Under the pieces are notes generated by a model. It made no database searches and was not told the DNA's origin. It saw only the letters and a program-made list of their open reading frames with translations. The translations under genes were made by a program, and so were the position numbers. A DNA stretch of 64,000 bases. It comes from Paenibacillus crassostreae. GTDB lineage: Bacteria > Bacillota > Bacilli > Paenibacillales > Paenibacillaceae. Shown here piece after piece: positions 10,229 to 19,035 of the stretch (positions within the stretch are counted from its first letter, which is position 1; every line of letters starts with the position of its first letter). The stretch covers positions 1,302,001-1,366,000 of the forward strand of contig NZ_CP017770.1 of the NCBI RefSeq assembly GCF_001857945.1, in the 5' to 3' direction.

Positions 10229-10262
10229 GGAACCCGCATGTTCATTAAACTTTGCAGGTTCC
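10229..10262 (-). other. Hairpin in relA 5' leader
   Basis: GGAACCTGC/GCGGGTTCC can pair around a 16-base loop in the relA leader, about 35 nt before the start codon and followed by ATTTTATA. The T run is too poor for a convincing terminator, so attenuation is only a possibility. Confidence 0.4.
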
Positions 10263-10282
10263 CTCCGTGTGATTTTTTATTA

Positions 10283-10311
10283 ATTATGACGCTTGCGACG
10301 CAATACGTCAA
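10283..10311 (-). promoter_or_regulatory. Sigma-A promoter of relA
   Basis: TTGACG (10311-10306) and CATAAT (10288-10283) with a 17-nt spacer, reading towards relA. The spacer contains TTGCGTCGCAA, a short palindrome. Confidence 0.75.
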
Positions 10312-10480
10312 CACTTCATGCAATTACTGGTAATAGCTACCATGAAAGGGTCTTTCTCGTCAAAAAAACGAATATTCGTGGTGATTATCGAAAATGATAT
10401 TGTAAATTCTCTGAAATCTATTTAATCTATATAAAGCTGATTGAGACAATTCATTAAATAACTATTGGGAGTGAACCACA

Positions 10481-11788
10481 TTGCAACGAGAAATTCAAGT
10501 AAATGAGAAATTACCCTTGGGTTCAGGCTTTCTTCTTAGCCTACAACATTTATTCGCTATGTTTGGTAGTACCGTATTAGTACCTAATCTATTCGGTGTA
10601 GACCCGGGTATGATTTTACTTATGAATGGGATTGGAACATTATTCTACATTTTCATTTGTAAAGGTAAAATACCTGCTTATTTAGGTTCAAGCTTCGCAT
10701 TTATCGCACCTGTTACCGGAGTCTTGATTGCTCATCCTGAAAATGGATATTCTCTAGCTTTAGGCGCATTTATTATCACAGGTGTTATTTTTTGTATTGT
10801 TGCTTTAATTGTTAAGCTTGCAGGCACACGTTGGATTGATGTCGTCTTCCCTCCAGCTGTTATGGGAGCGATTGTTGCAACAATCGGGCTTGAGCTTGTT
10901 CCTGTCGCTGCAAGTATGTCTGGCCTTATTGCTCCCGAGGGGGCTACTACATGGAGCCCAGATCCTGCTACTATCATTATATCCATGACAACGTTAGGAG
11001 TTACAGTTATTGGAGCACTTATGTTCCGTGGCTTTCCGAAGATCATTCATATATTGATTGGTATTGTTACTGGTTACATACTTGCCTATTACATGGGTGA
11101 AGTAAACACAGCAGCTATCGCTGAAGCTAGCTTCTTCGCTTCTCCGCAAATTACAACACCAAGCTTTGATTTATCTGTCATCCTAACGATCATACCCGTC
11201 TCTCTAGTCGTTATCGTTGAACACATAGGTCATTTACTTGTAACGAGCAACATTGTCGGTAAAGATCTCAACAAGGAACCAGGACTACATCGTTCTCTTC
11301 TAGGTAATGGTCTCTCCACTATTTTATCCGGATTTGTTGGATCAACTCCGAATACAACTTATGGTGAGAATATTGGTGTTATGGCACTTACGAAAGTTTA
11401 TTCTGTCTTTGTTATTGGCGGAGCTGCTATCATAGCCATTCTACTATCTTTCTCAGGAACATTTTCATCTGTTATCTCTAATATTCCACCTGCTGTTATG
11501 GGGGGCGTTTCCCTCCTATTATTTGGGGTTATTGCTGCTTCGGGGTTAAGAATATTTGTTGAACAAAAGGTTGATTTCTCGAAAGCATCTAATTTGATCT
11601 CAGCCACCCTAGTACTCGTAATTGGCTTGAGTGGAGCAACACTAAGCTTTGGTGGTGTAGCACTCAAAGGTATGGCACTAGCTACAATAGTAGGGATCGT
11701 ACTCGCTCTGTTCATCAAAATATTAGAAGTACTTGGACTATCTAACGAAAAAGATGACTCGGCTAAAGGTAACGGATCTACACACTAG
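10481..11788 (+). CDS. uraA: Uracil permease (NCS2 family)
   Basis: Inner-membrane nucleobase:cation symporter of 435 residues. The LPLGSGFLLSLQHLFAMFGSTVLVP start, the GSSFAFIAPV segment and the PNTTYGENIGVMALT block with its conserved Glu match UraA/PyrP-type uracil permeases. Start is TTG 10481 with GGGAG 8 nt upstream. It stands alone, divergent from relA, and ends at a strong terminator. No PyrR-type anti-terminator is visible in the 170 bp before it, unlike pyrP inside a pyr operon. Xanthine permease is less likely because of the N-terminal block. Confidence 0.88.
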   Translation: MQREIQVNEKLPLGSGFLLSLQHLFAMFGSTVLVPNLFGVDPGMILLMNGIGTLFYIFICKGKIPAYLGSSFAFIAPVTGVLIAHPENGYSLALGAFIITGVIFCIVALIVKLAGTRWIDVVFPPAVMGAIVATIGLELVPVAASMSGLIAPEGATTWSPDPATIIISMTTLGVTVIGALMFRGFPKIIHILIGIVTGYILAYYMGEVNTAAIAEASFFASPQITTPSFDLSVILTIIPVSLVVIVEHIGHLLVTSNIVGKDLNKEPGLHRSLLGNGLSTILSGFVGSTPNTTYGENIGVMALTKVYSVFVIGGAAIIAILLSFSGTFSSVISNIPPAVMGGVSLLLFGVIAASGLRIFVEQKVDFSKASNLISATLVLVIGLSGATLSFGGVALKGMALATIVGIVLALFIKILEVLGLSNEKDDSAKGNGSTH

Positions 11789-11837
11789 AGTCCTAACAAT
11801 CTATAATTAACACTTAATAACATGAATTTATGATGAG

Positions 11838-11885
11838 AAGGAGATTTCCCGTTCGATTGAGAACGGGAAATCTCCTTTCTTTTTT
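11838..11885 (+). terminator. Terminator of uraA
   Basis: A 15-bp or longer perfect stem (GGAGATTTCCCGTTC and its complement) with a GATTGA loop and a T-rich tail on the plus strand. Confidence 0.92.
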
Positions 11886-11921
11886 GAAGCTTTATATTAA
11901 CCCATTGATTTGACACATGCG

Positions 11922-11967
11922 AAAAACAGGTATCATTTACACAATTGGATTGTGTAAATGATACCTG
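11922..11967 (-). terminator. Terminator of apt
   Basis: A 19-bp perfect inverted repeat starting CAGGTATCATTTACAC with a 3-base loop, followed on the minus strand by TTTTT. Confidence 0.88.
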
Positions 11968-12010
11968 AAACCAAAGTCCCCCACATCATATTTCCCGGGA
12001 AACTTATTTT

Positions 12011-12529
12011 TTAAGATTCATAAGAGAGAAGTGTTAACACTTCAACATCCGTTAATTTCTCACGACCATTCAAATGTGTTAGCTCAATTAGGAAGGCAGC
12101 ACCTACAATATTCCCACCTAATTGGCGAACTAAGTTTACTGAAGTCGATATGGTCCCACCTGTTGCCAATAAATCATCAGCGATTAGGACATTTTGTCCT
12201 TTTTGGATCGCATCTGTATGCATAGCAAGACTGTCATTACCATACTCCAGATTATAACCCGCTTCGATTGTCTCGTAAGGAAGTTTACCCTTTTTACGAA
12301 TTGGAATGAAACCCACACCCAATGCGTAGGCAAGCGGAGCTCCCACAACAAATCCTCGGGCTTCAGGTCCCGCGATCACATCGATTTTCAAATGAGCAAC
12401 AAGCTCTTTTAGTTCGTCAATAGCTTTTTTGTAGCCTGCGCCATTCTGAAGCAATGTTGTAATATCTTTGAAACTGATGCCTGCTTCTGGAAAGTCAGGA
12501 ATGACGCGAATATAATCTTTTAAATTCAA
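12011..12529 (-). CDS. apt: Adenine phosphoribosyltransferase
   Basis: Purine salvage enzyme of 172 residues converting adenine and PRPP to AMP. The PRPP-binding motif VLIADDLLATGGT (about 114-126) and the family start DYIRVIPDFPEAGISFKDIT are clear. ATG 12529 has AGGAGG 7 nt upstream. In Bacillus apt lies between recJ and relA, as here. A tandem repeat lies between recJ and apt, so co-transcription is likely but not shown. Confidence 0.96.
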   Translation of the reverse strand: MNLKDYIRVIPDFPEAGISFKDITTLLQNGAGYKKAIDELKELVAHLKIDVIAGPEARGFVVGAPLAYALGVGFIPIRKKGKLPYETIEAGYNLEYGNDSLAMHTDAIQKGQNVLIADDLLATGGTISTSVNLVRQLGGNIVGAAFLIELTHLNGREKLTDVEVLTLLSYES

Positions 12530-12545
12530 GTTAATTTCCTCCTAA

Positions 12546-12669
12546 AAGTTTTTGAGCATTACTTCTTATGGAATACTTCGAGAAAACTTTCTTCGTAAGC
12601 ATAATCCAAGTTTTTGAGCATTACTTCTTATGAAATACTTCGTGAAAACTCTCTTCGTAAGCATAATCC
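12546..12669. repeat. Tandem duplication, two 62-bp units
   Basis: Two adjacent copies (12546-12607 and 12608-12669) of a 62-bp unit beginning AAGTTTTTGAGCATTAC, differing at only about three positions. A shorter third start (TGTTTTTGAG, 12671-12680) follows. They fill the gap between recJ and apt. Confidence 0.85.
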
Positions 12670-12706
12670 ATGTTTTTGAGTGATTATTGAGCAACAATAC
12701 TTGTTA

Positions 12707-15112
12707 TTATGAGACCCCTTTCAAAAGGGATAGCATCCAATCGGTTAATTGAACAGTATTTGCATCAACCAATTTCTGCTCCATCTCCGCAAGCTCAATC
12801 AATTCACGGAAATGTGATGATTGTTCTAGGTCTTTCTTAGATGGTGCAGATATTAGTGAAATCATATCATTGCTCCGTTCTATAAAAGACAACTCTTCGA
12901 ATACATCCATCATCTTAGAAAGCATCCTAATTGAGACTGAAGCTTGTTGGCTTATTCTGTCTAGCACTGTTTTCTCAGATACGGGCTCTGAACATAAACG
13001 GATCAACATAATATACAAATTCTTAAATAAATCTCGATCAGGAACTTGAAGTTTCCCTTTAACATGGCGCTTCACGTCATAGAGAAGAATAATGTTGTGT
13101 AATGACTTGAAACCAGACATCATCTTCTGCAGTTGTTCTGGAGTTCGGGGTAATTCCAATACAAATAACGTCGTAATACCATCTATATCATCATGAATAG
13201 CGATGGCATTCTTAGCTACTATTTCACCGTTCTTATCATAACCCCAAAGAGATAGTTCGTTCAAATGATTTCTCGCACAATTTAATGTCTGTTCTCCACA
13301 AATGGCTGCTATATTGATATTATCACTACGATGTCGAGAGCCAAACAGATGTAAGAATCGTTTTAAATTCTCTTCAACATCTAGAACTTCACGCAAATCA
13401 AAGATCTGTGGCTCAGATATCCTCAAGTCATGGAGCATAAGCTGCAATTTTCGTGAGCCATTCCACTCATTAATTGTTAACTCACCAATGACATCCATTG
13501 AAGCACCAACAGTTAGTAGTTCTGCTAAATCACCTTGTCCAAAAGCAACAGCTTCTAGTCTACTATGGCCTTGCTGCATCGTGAGTCTAAGATGCTTCTG
13601 ATCACGACCCATCTTACGAGACTCTTGCATTACTACATCCTTGATGATGAAACGAGGAACAGGATTAGCCATCCCAAAGGGTTGTAGCGATTCCATCTCT
13701 TCGATCACTGTTATTGGTAAATCTGCTAACTTCCATTCCCCATCAGCTATTGTAACTGGAATTAAATCTTCCGGTGTTATGATCGATTGAGCATATTGAT
13801 TAAGTGCTTGTTCAAATTCAGCTAGCTGACCGATATGTAAGCTCATTCCAGCAGCTGCAGCATGCCCACCATAATGATCCATTAAATGTTTACATGACGA
13901 TAGGGCTACATACATATCAAATCCTGGAATTGATCTTGCAGAACCCTTACAGTTTCCAGTTTCCTCATCAATACCGAGAATAATAACTGGGCGATAATAC
14001 CGTTCTAATATTTTTGAAGCTACAATGCCTACTACACCAACATTCCATCCTTTACCAGTCAGTACGATAACAGACGGCACACCACCAGACTGTATCTTCT
14101 TTTCAAGCTGACCTAGTGCCTCCTGAACAATATCTTCAACCACAACCTGGCGCTGTTTATTCAAGTCATCTAATTCATGAGCTAGTCCTAGTGCTGCTGA
14201 AGGATCGCTAGATGTCAATAATGAGACTGCTCTTCCTGCGTGATCCAATCTGCCACTTGCATTTATTCTTGGTGCCATACTAAAGCCAATATTGGTGGAT
14301 GTCAGAGTCTTATGATCAATCCCACATACTTCGATCAATGCCTTAATCCCTTCAAAAGAGGATTTACGCATACATGTTATCCCTGATTGAACCAAAATTC
14401 GATTCTCACCTGTCAACGGCATTAAATCCGCTACTGTTCCTATTGCAACAAGTTCAGTCCACTCTATAGGTGGTTCCCCTAACAAGGCCTGACATAGCTT
14501 ATAAGCAACTCCTACTCCAGCAAGCCCTTTATAGGGATATGGGCAATCCGATAGCTTAGGATTAATGAGAGCATAGGCATCCGGAAGAATATCCGGTGGT
14601 TCGTGGTGATCAGTAACAATAACATCTATCCCCAGCGAATTTGCATAAGCAACTTGTTCTACAGCGCTAATCCCTGTATCTACAGTTATGATGAGAGAAA
14701 CACCTTGCTGATGTGCCCAATCTAGAGCATGATTATGTAGTCCATAACCTTCATTGGAACGATGAGGAATATAAATATCATATGAAGCACTCATATAACG
14801 CATGAGATAGATCATCAATGAGGTACTAGAGACTCCATCTGCATCATAATCTCCATATACTAAAATATGCTCTTTACTTTCTACAGCTTGATGAATTCTA
14901 GGTACAGCCTCTTTCATTCCCCGCAACATAAAAGGATCATGCAAATCATCCATACTACCTTTCATAAACTTGTTAGCCTCATCAATAGTTCGAATTCCTC
15001 TAGTAATTAAAAGTGAGGCTAATAATGGAGATATCGATAATGCCTTCACAAATTCCTGTATTGTATCATTATTGTATGGCTGAGGCTGCCACTTGTATTT
15101 AGAATGAATCAC
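12707..15112 (-). CDS. recJ: Single-stranded-DNA exonuclease RecJ
   Basis: 5'-3' ssDNA exonuclease of the DHH phosphoesterase superfamily, 801 residues. Motif DYDADG (about 84-89), the DHH motif in VTDHHEPP, the GRLDHAGRA stretch and the DHHA1 motif GGHAAAAGMSL are all present. A C-terminal region of about 230 residues beyond the core matches the long RecJ form of Bacillales. It acts in RecFOR recombination and mismatch repair. It lies between apt and a CDF transporter. Confidence 0.95.
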   Translation of the reverse strand: MIHSKYKWQPQPYNNDTIQEFVKALSISPLLASLLITRGIRTIDEANKFMKGSMDDLHDPFMLRGMKEAVPRIHQAVESKEHILVYGDYDADGVSSTSLMIYLMRYMSASYDIYIPHRSNEGYGLHNHALDWAHQQGVSLIITVDTGISAVEQVAYANSLGIDVIVTDHHEPPDILPDAYALINPKLSDCPYPYKGLAGVGVAYKLCQALLGEPPIEWTELVAIGTVADLMPLTGENRILVQSGITCMRKSSFEGIKALIEVCGIDHKTLTSTNIGFSMAPRINASGRLDHAGRAVSLLTSSDPSAALGLAHELDDLNKQRQVVVEDIVQEALGQLEKKIQSGGVPSVIVLTGKGWNVGVVGIVASKILERYYRPVIILGIDEETGNCKGSARSIPGFDMYVALSSCKHLMDHYGGHAAAAGMSLHIGQLAEFEQALNQYAQSIITPEDLIPVTIADGEWKLADLPITVIEEMESLQPFGMANPVPRFIIKDVVMQESRKMGRDQKHLRLTMQQGHSRLEAVAFGQGDLAELLTVGASMDVIGELTINEWNGSRKLQLMLHDLRISEPQIFDLREVLDVEENLKRFLHLFGSRHRSDNINIAAICGEQTLNCARNHLNELSLWGYDKNGEIVAKNAIAIHDDIDGITTLFVLELPRTPEQLQKMMSGFKSLHNIILLYDVKRHVKGKLQVPDRDLFKNLYIMLIRLCSEPVSEKTVLDRISQQASVSIRMLSKMMDVFEELSFIERSNDMISLISAPSKKDLEQSSHFRELIELAEMEQKLVDANTVQLTDWMLSLLKGVS

Positions 15113-15166
15113 GATAATTCACCTTTCTTTACCCAGCTTGTTCATATCCGGTCTATTGAATGGATT

Positions 15167-16117
15167 TTATTGGAGCAACGTGTGCATTTCCTGATTATTT
15201 AAATCGTGATTGGACTTATACGGATATCCTGGATCATAGGGAGCAACTTGTATATTGACATCACTTACATGTAGAAAACGGTTCATCAGCAATTTCTTTA
15301 CACGTTCTGCAATATCATGTGCCTCATATACTGTAATCCGTGGATTAACGCTAACTTTTACATGAAGGATAATATAATGTCCAGACTCTTGTATTCTTAA
15401 ATCATCCACTGTAATAATTCCATGAACTCGCTGAATTGTATCAATAAAGTTAATAGTATTCTCTTCTGCTATCTCCTCCTGAGCAAGCCTACCATAAACA
15501 GTATCCATGGTAAGGAGATATCCTTTTCTAATTACTAATCCAGCAACGATAATACCCGCAATAGAGTCCATGTATAACAATCCAGGCCAACCATACATCT
15601 CTCCTGCAATCGAAAGAAATACCCCAATAAATACAATCAATGAAGTGATTAATCCTAATCGGTGGTTCATGACATGACCTAATTGCAATTGCTTATCATC
15701 ATTATCTTTTTTCGCTAATCGATATTGAAATTGAAAGATAGCTTCTCTCACCGCAAAAGAGACAAAAATAGCAACAACTGAAAATTGACCTGGTGCTTTG
15801 AGATTACTTTTCGAAAGATCCTGAATGGCTTGAGTAGCCATTTGTACTCCTCCAATCAAAACAACTATTGAAAATAATATCATCACAATAGATTTGATTT
15901 TCCCGGATCTACGTTTATTCGTAGCATGAGCCCTCTTCCAAGGAGTTTTATTAGCAAGTGAAGTGAAGGCTTCCGTTACTGAATACAATGCATCTCCAAG
16001 TAAAGCCTTGCTATCCGAAAAATAGCCAACGACTCCTTTGAATACAGCAAGCATTAATTCAGTGATAATTCCTGTCCAAGTTGCAGTTTTAATTGGTGCT
16101 GAATGTTGTATAGCCAC
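15167..16117 (-). CDS. Cation diffusion facilitator transporter
   Basis: CDF family (ZitB/MntE-like) membrane protein of 316 residues, expected to export divalent metal ions in exchange for protons. It has about five or six hydrophobic helices, the amino-terminal GYFSDSKALLGDALYSVTEAF metal-site block, a second site in the TM5 region (MDSIAGIIVAGLVI) and a C-terminal ZT-dimer domain from about residue 215. Start is GTG 16117 with AGGAGG 6 nt upstream. A positively charged loop KRAHATNKRRSGKIK follows TM2. The metal (Zn, Mn, Fe or Co) is not readable from sequence. Confidence 0.88.
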   Translation of the reverse strand: MAIQHSAPIKTATWTGIITELMLAVFKGVVGYFSDSKALLGDALYSVTEAFTSLANKTPWKRAHATNKRRSGKIKSIVMILFSIVVLIGGVQMATQAIQDLSKSNLKAPGQFSVVAIFVSFAVREAIFQFQYRLAKKDNDDKQLQLGHVMNHRLGLITSLIVFIGVFLSIAGEMYGWPGLLYMDSIAGIIVAGLVIRKGYLLTMDTVYGRLAQEEIAEENTINFIDTIQRVHGIITVDDLRIQESGHYIILHVKVSVNPRITVYEAHDIAERVKKLLMNRFLHVSDVNIQVAPYDPGYPYKSNHDLNNQEMHTLLQ

Positions 16118-16230
16118 ATAAGTCCTCCTCTAGCAACTTCATTGCCGATAATGCCAGTCGAGATTCAATACCCTTCCCATCTATCCGCACGGGTGGTTTA
16201 ACATGATGAACTCTCATATGTCTAATCATA

Positions 16231-16263
16231 TAGAAAGCCGCGTCGATAATGACCGCGGCTTTC
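16231..16263 (-). terminator. Probable terminator of secF
   Basis: GAAAGCCGCG/CGCGGCTTTC stem downstream of secF. The T run is short, so the call is moderate. Confidence 0.5.
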
Positions 16264-16290
16264 TTCTTAATTAAACCCAATATTTGAACT

Positions 16291-17196
16291 TTATGATGCT
16301 TTGCCGACTTTTGTATTCTTTTGTTTACCCTTAAGAAGTAACCAGAATGGGCTCGCGATAAAGATAGAAGAGTAGGCACCGAATAATAACCCGATGACCA
16401 TCGCCAATGAGAACATCTTAATCGATTCTCCTCCAAACATGAATAGGAAGAACGCTGCTATAAAGACCGTAAGTGCGGTATATAATGAACGCTTAATCGT
16501 TTGATTAACACTCTTATTCACTACAACTACAAGATCTTCATCTGTTTTCAACTTAGCGAAACGTAAATTCTCACGTATCCGGTCAAATATAACAATCGTA
16601 TCATTAATGGAATAACCAATAATAGTCAACACAGCCGTTATGAAGATTAATTCTACTTCCAATTGGAATATAGAGAACACGGTGATGACCAAAAATGCAT
16701 CATGCACAAGCGCCAAAATAGCTGCAAGTGCGAACCGCCATTCAAAACGAATGCTGACATAAATAATAATACCAATACAAGATAGAAGAACCGCATAGAT
16801 GGCATTTCTAGCAAGTTCTTTTGCCATTTGAGTATCCACTGTATTAACTTCAAATGAAGCTGTGCTGTCTAGTTTGAGAATAGCTTCTTTCAATTGTTTA
16901 TCGTGATCCTCTGTCAGCACTTCATTAAAGCGAATATTAACCCGATTTTCACCCGGTGTAATACTCGTTCCTTCAGCGACTCCAATCTCTTCAATAATCG
17001 GGTTAATATCGCTTATTGTTAGTGATTTTGAGAGTGATACGTCCACATTAGAACCAGCTTTGAAATCGACACCAAAATTCAATCCAAAGACAGAAAGGCA
17101 AATAACACCAACGATTGTAAGGACTATAGAAATCATATAGAAATATTTACTAACATGAACAAAATCGAAATCCTTTTTAAAGTGCACGAATTTCAC
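16291..17196 (-). CDS. secF: Protein translocase subunit SecF
   Basis: RND-type membrane protein of 301 residues, partner of SecD, which uses the proton gradient to aid late steps of Sec export. It shows TM1, the small extracellular P4 domain and the conserved D-rich TM block with SINDTIVIFDRIREN. Start codon GTG 17196 lies inside the 3' end of secD (20-bp overlap), so translation is coupled. A GTG 9 nt further in (17187) has better spacing to AAGGAG and is an alternative. Bacillus subtilis has a single SecDF fusion; here the two are separate. Confidence 0.95.
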   Translation of the reverse strand: MKFVHFKKDFDFVHVSKYFYMISIVLTIVGVICLSVFGLNFGVDFKAGSNVDVSLSKSLTISDINPIIEEIGVAEGTSITPGENRVNIRFNEVLTEDHDKQLKEAILKLDSTASFEVNTVDTQMAKELARNAIYAVLLSCIGIIIYVSIRFEWRFALAAILALVHDAFLVITVFSIFQLEVELIFITAVLTIIGYSINDTIVIFDRIRENLRFAKLKTDEDLVVVVNKSVNQTIKRSLYTALTVFIAAFFLFMFGGESIKMFSLAMVIGLLFGAYSSIFIASPFWLLLKGKQKNTKVGKAS

Positions 17197-18430
17197 TCTC
17201 CTTCACACCAAATTGCTTCGGTTTTTTAAGTAGGCCTGACTTAACCAAAAGGGTAATCAGCCAGTGAGAGAAGTATACGTTCGTAGCAATACTTAATACA
17301 ATCTCTATAATCAATACTAATGCGAAACCTTTTACTGCTCCAGATCCATAAGCGTACATGACACCCGCAACAATAATCGTCGTAATATTAGAATCTAATA
17401 TTGTACGGAATGAATTCTTGTTACCCGCCTTAACTGAAGACATAACACTTCTTCCGTTACGCATTTCTTCCCTAATCCGTTCATTGGTAATGATGTTAGC
17501 ATCTACAGCCATTCCAATTCCTAGAATAAACGCTGCAATACCTGGTAACGTTAAGGTGAAATCCGCCAGAACGAATACTAGAATAAGTAGCCAAGTATGC
17601 AAAATCAAAGCAAAACTTGCTAATAATCCAGGTAAGCGATAAATTCCGATCATGAAAATAAGTATAAGTACAGATGCAGTAAGTCCTGCAATTATCGTTT
17701 TATCTAGAGACTGCTTACCAAGGGTAGCACCTACACTTTGAGAGTATTTCTCTGTTAAGCTCAGTGGTAATGCTCCTAGATTAATAGTATCTCGAAGATT
17801 ATTAGCTTCATCAATACTATAACTGCCTGTAATTTGTGCTTTCCCATCAGTTAATTCTGCTTGTACCGTGGGTGCAGAAAGCATCGTTTCATCCAAGAAA
17901 ATAGCTAATTCTTTGCCAATCAGACGTTTAGTAACTTCAGCAAATTTATTCTTATCATTCACTTGGATACTGATTTCAGGTTTATTCAAAGTGTTATAGA
18001 CAACTTCAGCACCGTTCTCTTTGAAATCACTTCCTAAGAGCTCCACTTGGGTGAAATCAGTCTGTTCTATACCTCCATTTGGCGCACTACGAAAGGTAAG
18101 GTTCGCAGGTTCTTTCATTTTCTTTCTAACCTCAGCTTCGTCGGTTACCCCAGCGATTTTCAGCCGAATTCGATTAGATCCTTCTGTTGTCACTTCTGGT
18201 TCACTAGTTCCCAGTACATTGGCCCGTTTTTCTAAACTTTGAGCTGTACTATTCAACGACTCCTGAGTGACTGCTTGTCCTTCAACTAGAGGTGTAGCCT
18301 CATAGAGAATTTCAAATCCTCCCTTAAGGTCGAGGCCCAAACGGACCTTATCAAGTAATCCCGGAGTAGAAACAAGCATTACTCCAGATAAAACAATTAC
18401 TGTTACAAAAAAACTGATGATTCTCTTCAT
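17177..18430 (-). CDS. secD: Protein translocase subunit SecD
   Basis: SecD of 417 residues with a signal-anchor helix, the conserved LGLDLKGGFEILYEA segment, the periplasm-equivalent P1 region and the C-terminal RND helices including LGIGMAVDANIITNERIREE. It works with SecF and SecYEG in protein export. The gene overlaps secF by 20 bp. It is short compared with proteobacterial SecD (about 600) but normal for Gram-positives. comN lies upstream on the same strand after a terminator. Confidence 0.95.
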   Translation of the reverse strand: MKRIISFFVTVIVLSGVMLVSTPGLLDKVRLGLDLKGGFEILYEATPLVEGQAVTQESLNSTAQSLEKRANVLGTSEPEVTTEGSNRIRLKIAGVTDEAEVRKKMKEPANLTFRSAPNGGIEQTDFTQVELLGSDFKENGAEVVYNTLNKPEISIQVNDKNKFAEVTKRLIGKELAIFLDETMLSAPTVQAELTDGKAQITGSYSIDEANNLRDTINLGALPLSLTEKYSQSVGATLGKQSLDKTIIAGLTASVLILIFMIGIYRLPGLLASFALILHTWLLILVFVLADFTLTLPGIAAFILGIGMAVDANIITNERIREEMRNGRSVMSSVKAGNKNSFRTILDSNITTIIVAGVMYAYGSGAVKGFALVLIIEIVLSIATNVYFSHWLITLLVKSGLLKKPKQFGVKESEIRAL

Positions 18431-18562
18431 TCCGTTCTTAGTTCCCCTTTCGTTCTCAATATTCCTATTATAGCTATGCGTTAAAATGCAGTCAATTTAT
18501 CATAACTGAAAACTTCGTTTCATTACGTTATGCAATACTCCATTTTCTTCGATAACAACGGC

Positions 18563-18598
18563 AAAAAGGACCCATTCTTAATCAAAAGTGGACCCTTT
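18563..18598 (-). terminator. Terminator overlapping the 3' end of comN
   Basis: A 9-bp stem with two G-U pairs (AAGGGTCCA/TGGGTCCTT) followed by T on the minus strand. The upstream arm lies in the last codons of comN and the stop codon is in the loop. Confidence 0.65.
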
Positions 18599-18835
18599 AT
18601 ATGCTGATATTGTCATAAAATTCATAAATGCTGTGACCTTCAATGAAAGAATATCATTGACTAATTTATGAAGCGAGGGTTCTCCCTCCTTATCATATCT
18701 TGAACCAACACAGTTCCAAATATCTTTACCTGTCACATTCTCATATCCAATAAGTCTGAATTCCTCAGCTTTGCTGTTACACATCATTTGAATATTTTCA
18801 TCTAACTGGGCCGTGCTCATTCCTTCCATATCCAT
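18578..18835 (-). CDS. comN: ComN-type post-transcriptional regulator
   Basis: Short protein of 85 residues matching the post-transcriptional regulator family of B. subtilis ComN (YrzD), which affects comE mRNA and interacts with DivIVA. The conserved C-terminal block LHKLVNDILSLKVTAFMNFMTI and the mid-region KDIWNCV are present. In Bacillus this gene also lies between secDF and spoVB. It is divergent from spoVB with 200 bp between. Its terminator overlaps its last codons. Confidence 0.8.
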   Translation of the reverse strand: MDMEGMSTAQLDENIQMMCNSKAEEFRLIGYENVTGKDIWNCVGSRYDKEGEPSLHKLVNDILSLKVTAFMNFMTISAYKGSTFD

Positions 18836-18978
18836 GCGTACCTCATCCTCTCTATGATGCCTGTACCGCTTACCGACTAATTCGACTTCTAAACTCTAAT
18901 TCCTTTTTTAAATGAAACACAAAGCTTAGCATGAGAATGGACAGGTTGAGCATATCCATATAGTAAGCGTCATGTAGG

Positions 18979-19005
18979 ACAACCGACACAACCGACACAA
19001 CCGAC
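18979..19005. repeat. Three perfect 9-nt tandem repeats before spoVB
   Basis: ACAACCGAC occurs three times without a gap, 31 bp before the spoVB start. It could be a binding site array or simple slippage. Confidence 0.7.
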
Positions 19006-19035
19006 TAGCCTTGACTTGGAAAGAGGGAGTGAACA

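Noticed and set aside
10312..10480. PyrR-type anti-terminator before uracil permease
   Set aside because: I find no anti-antiterminator/terminator pair or PyrR-binding consensus in this 170-bp region.
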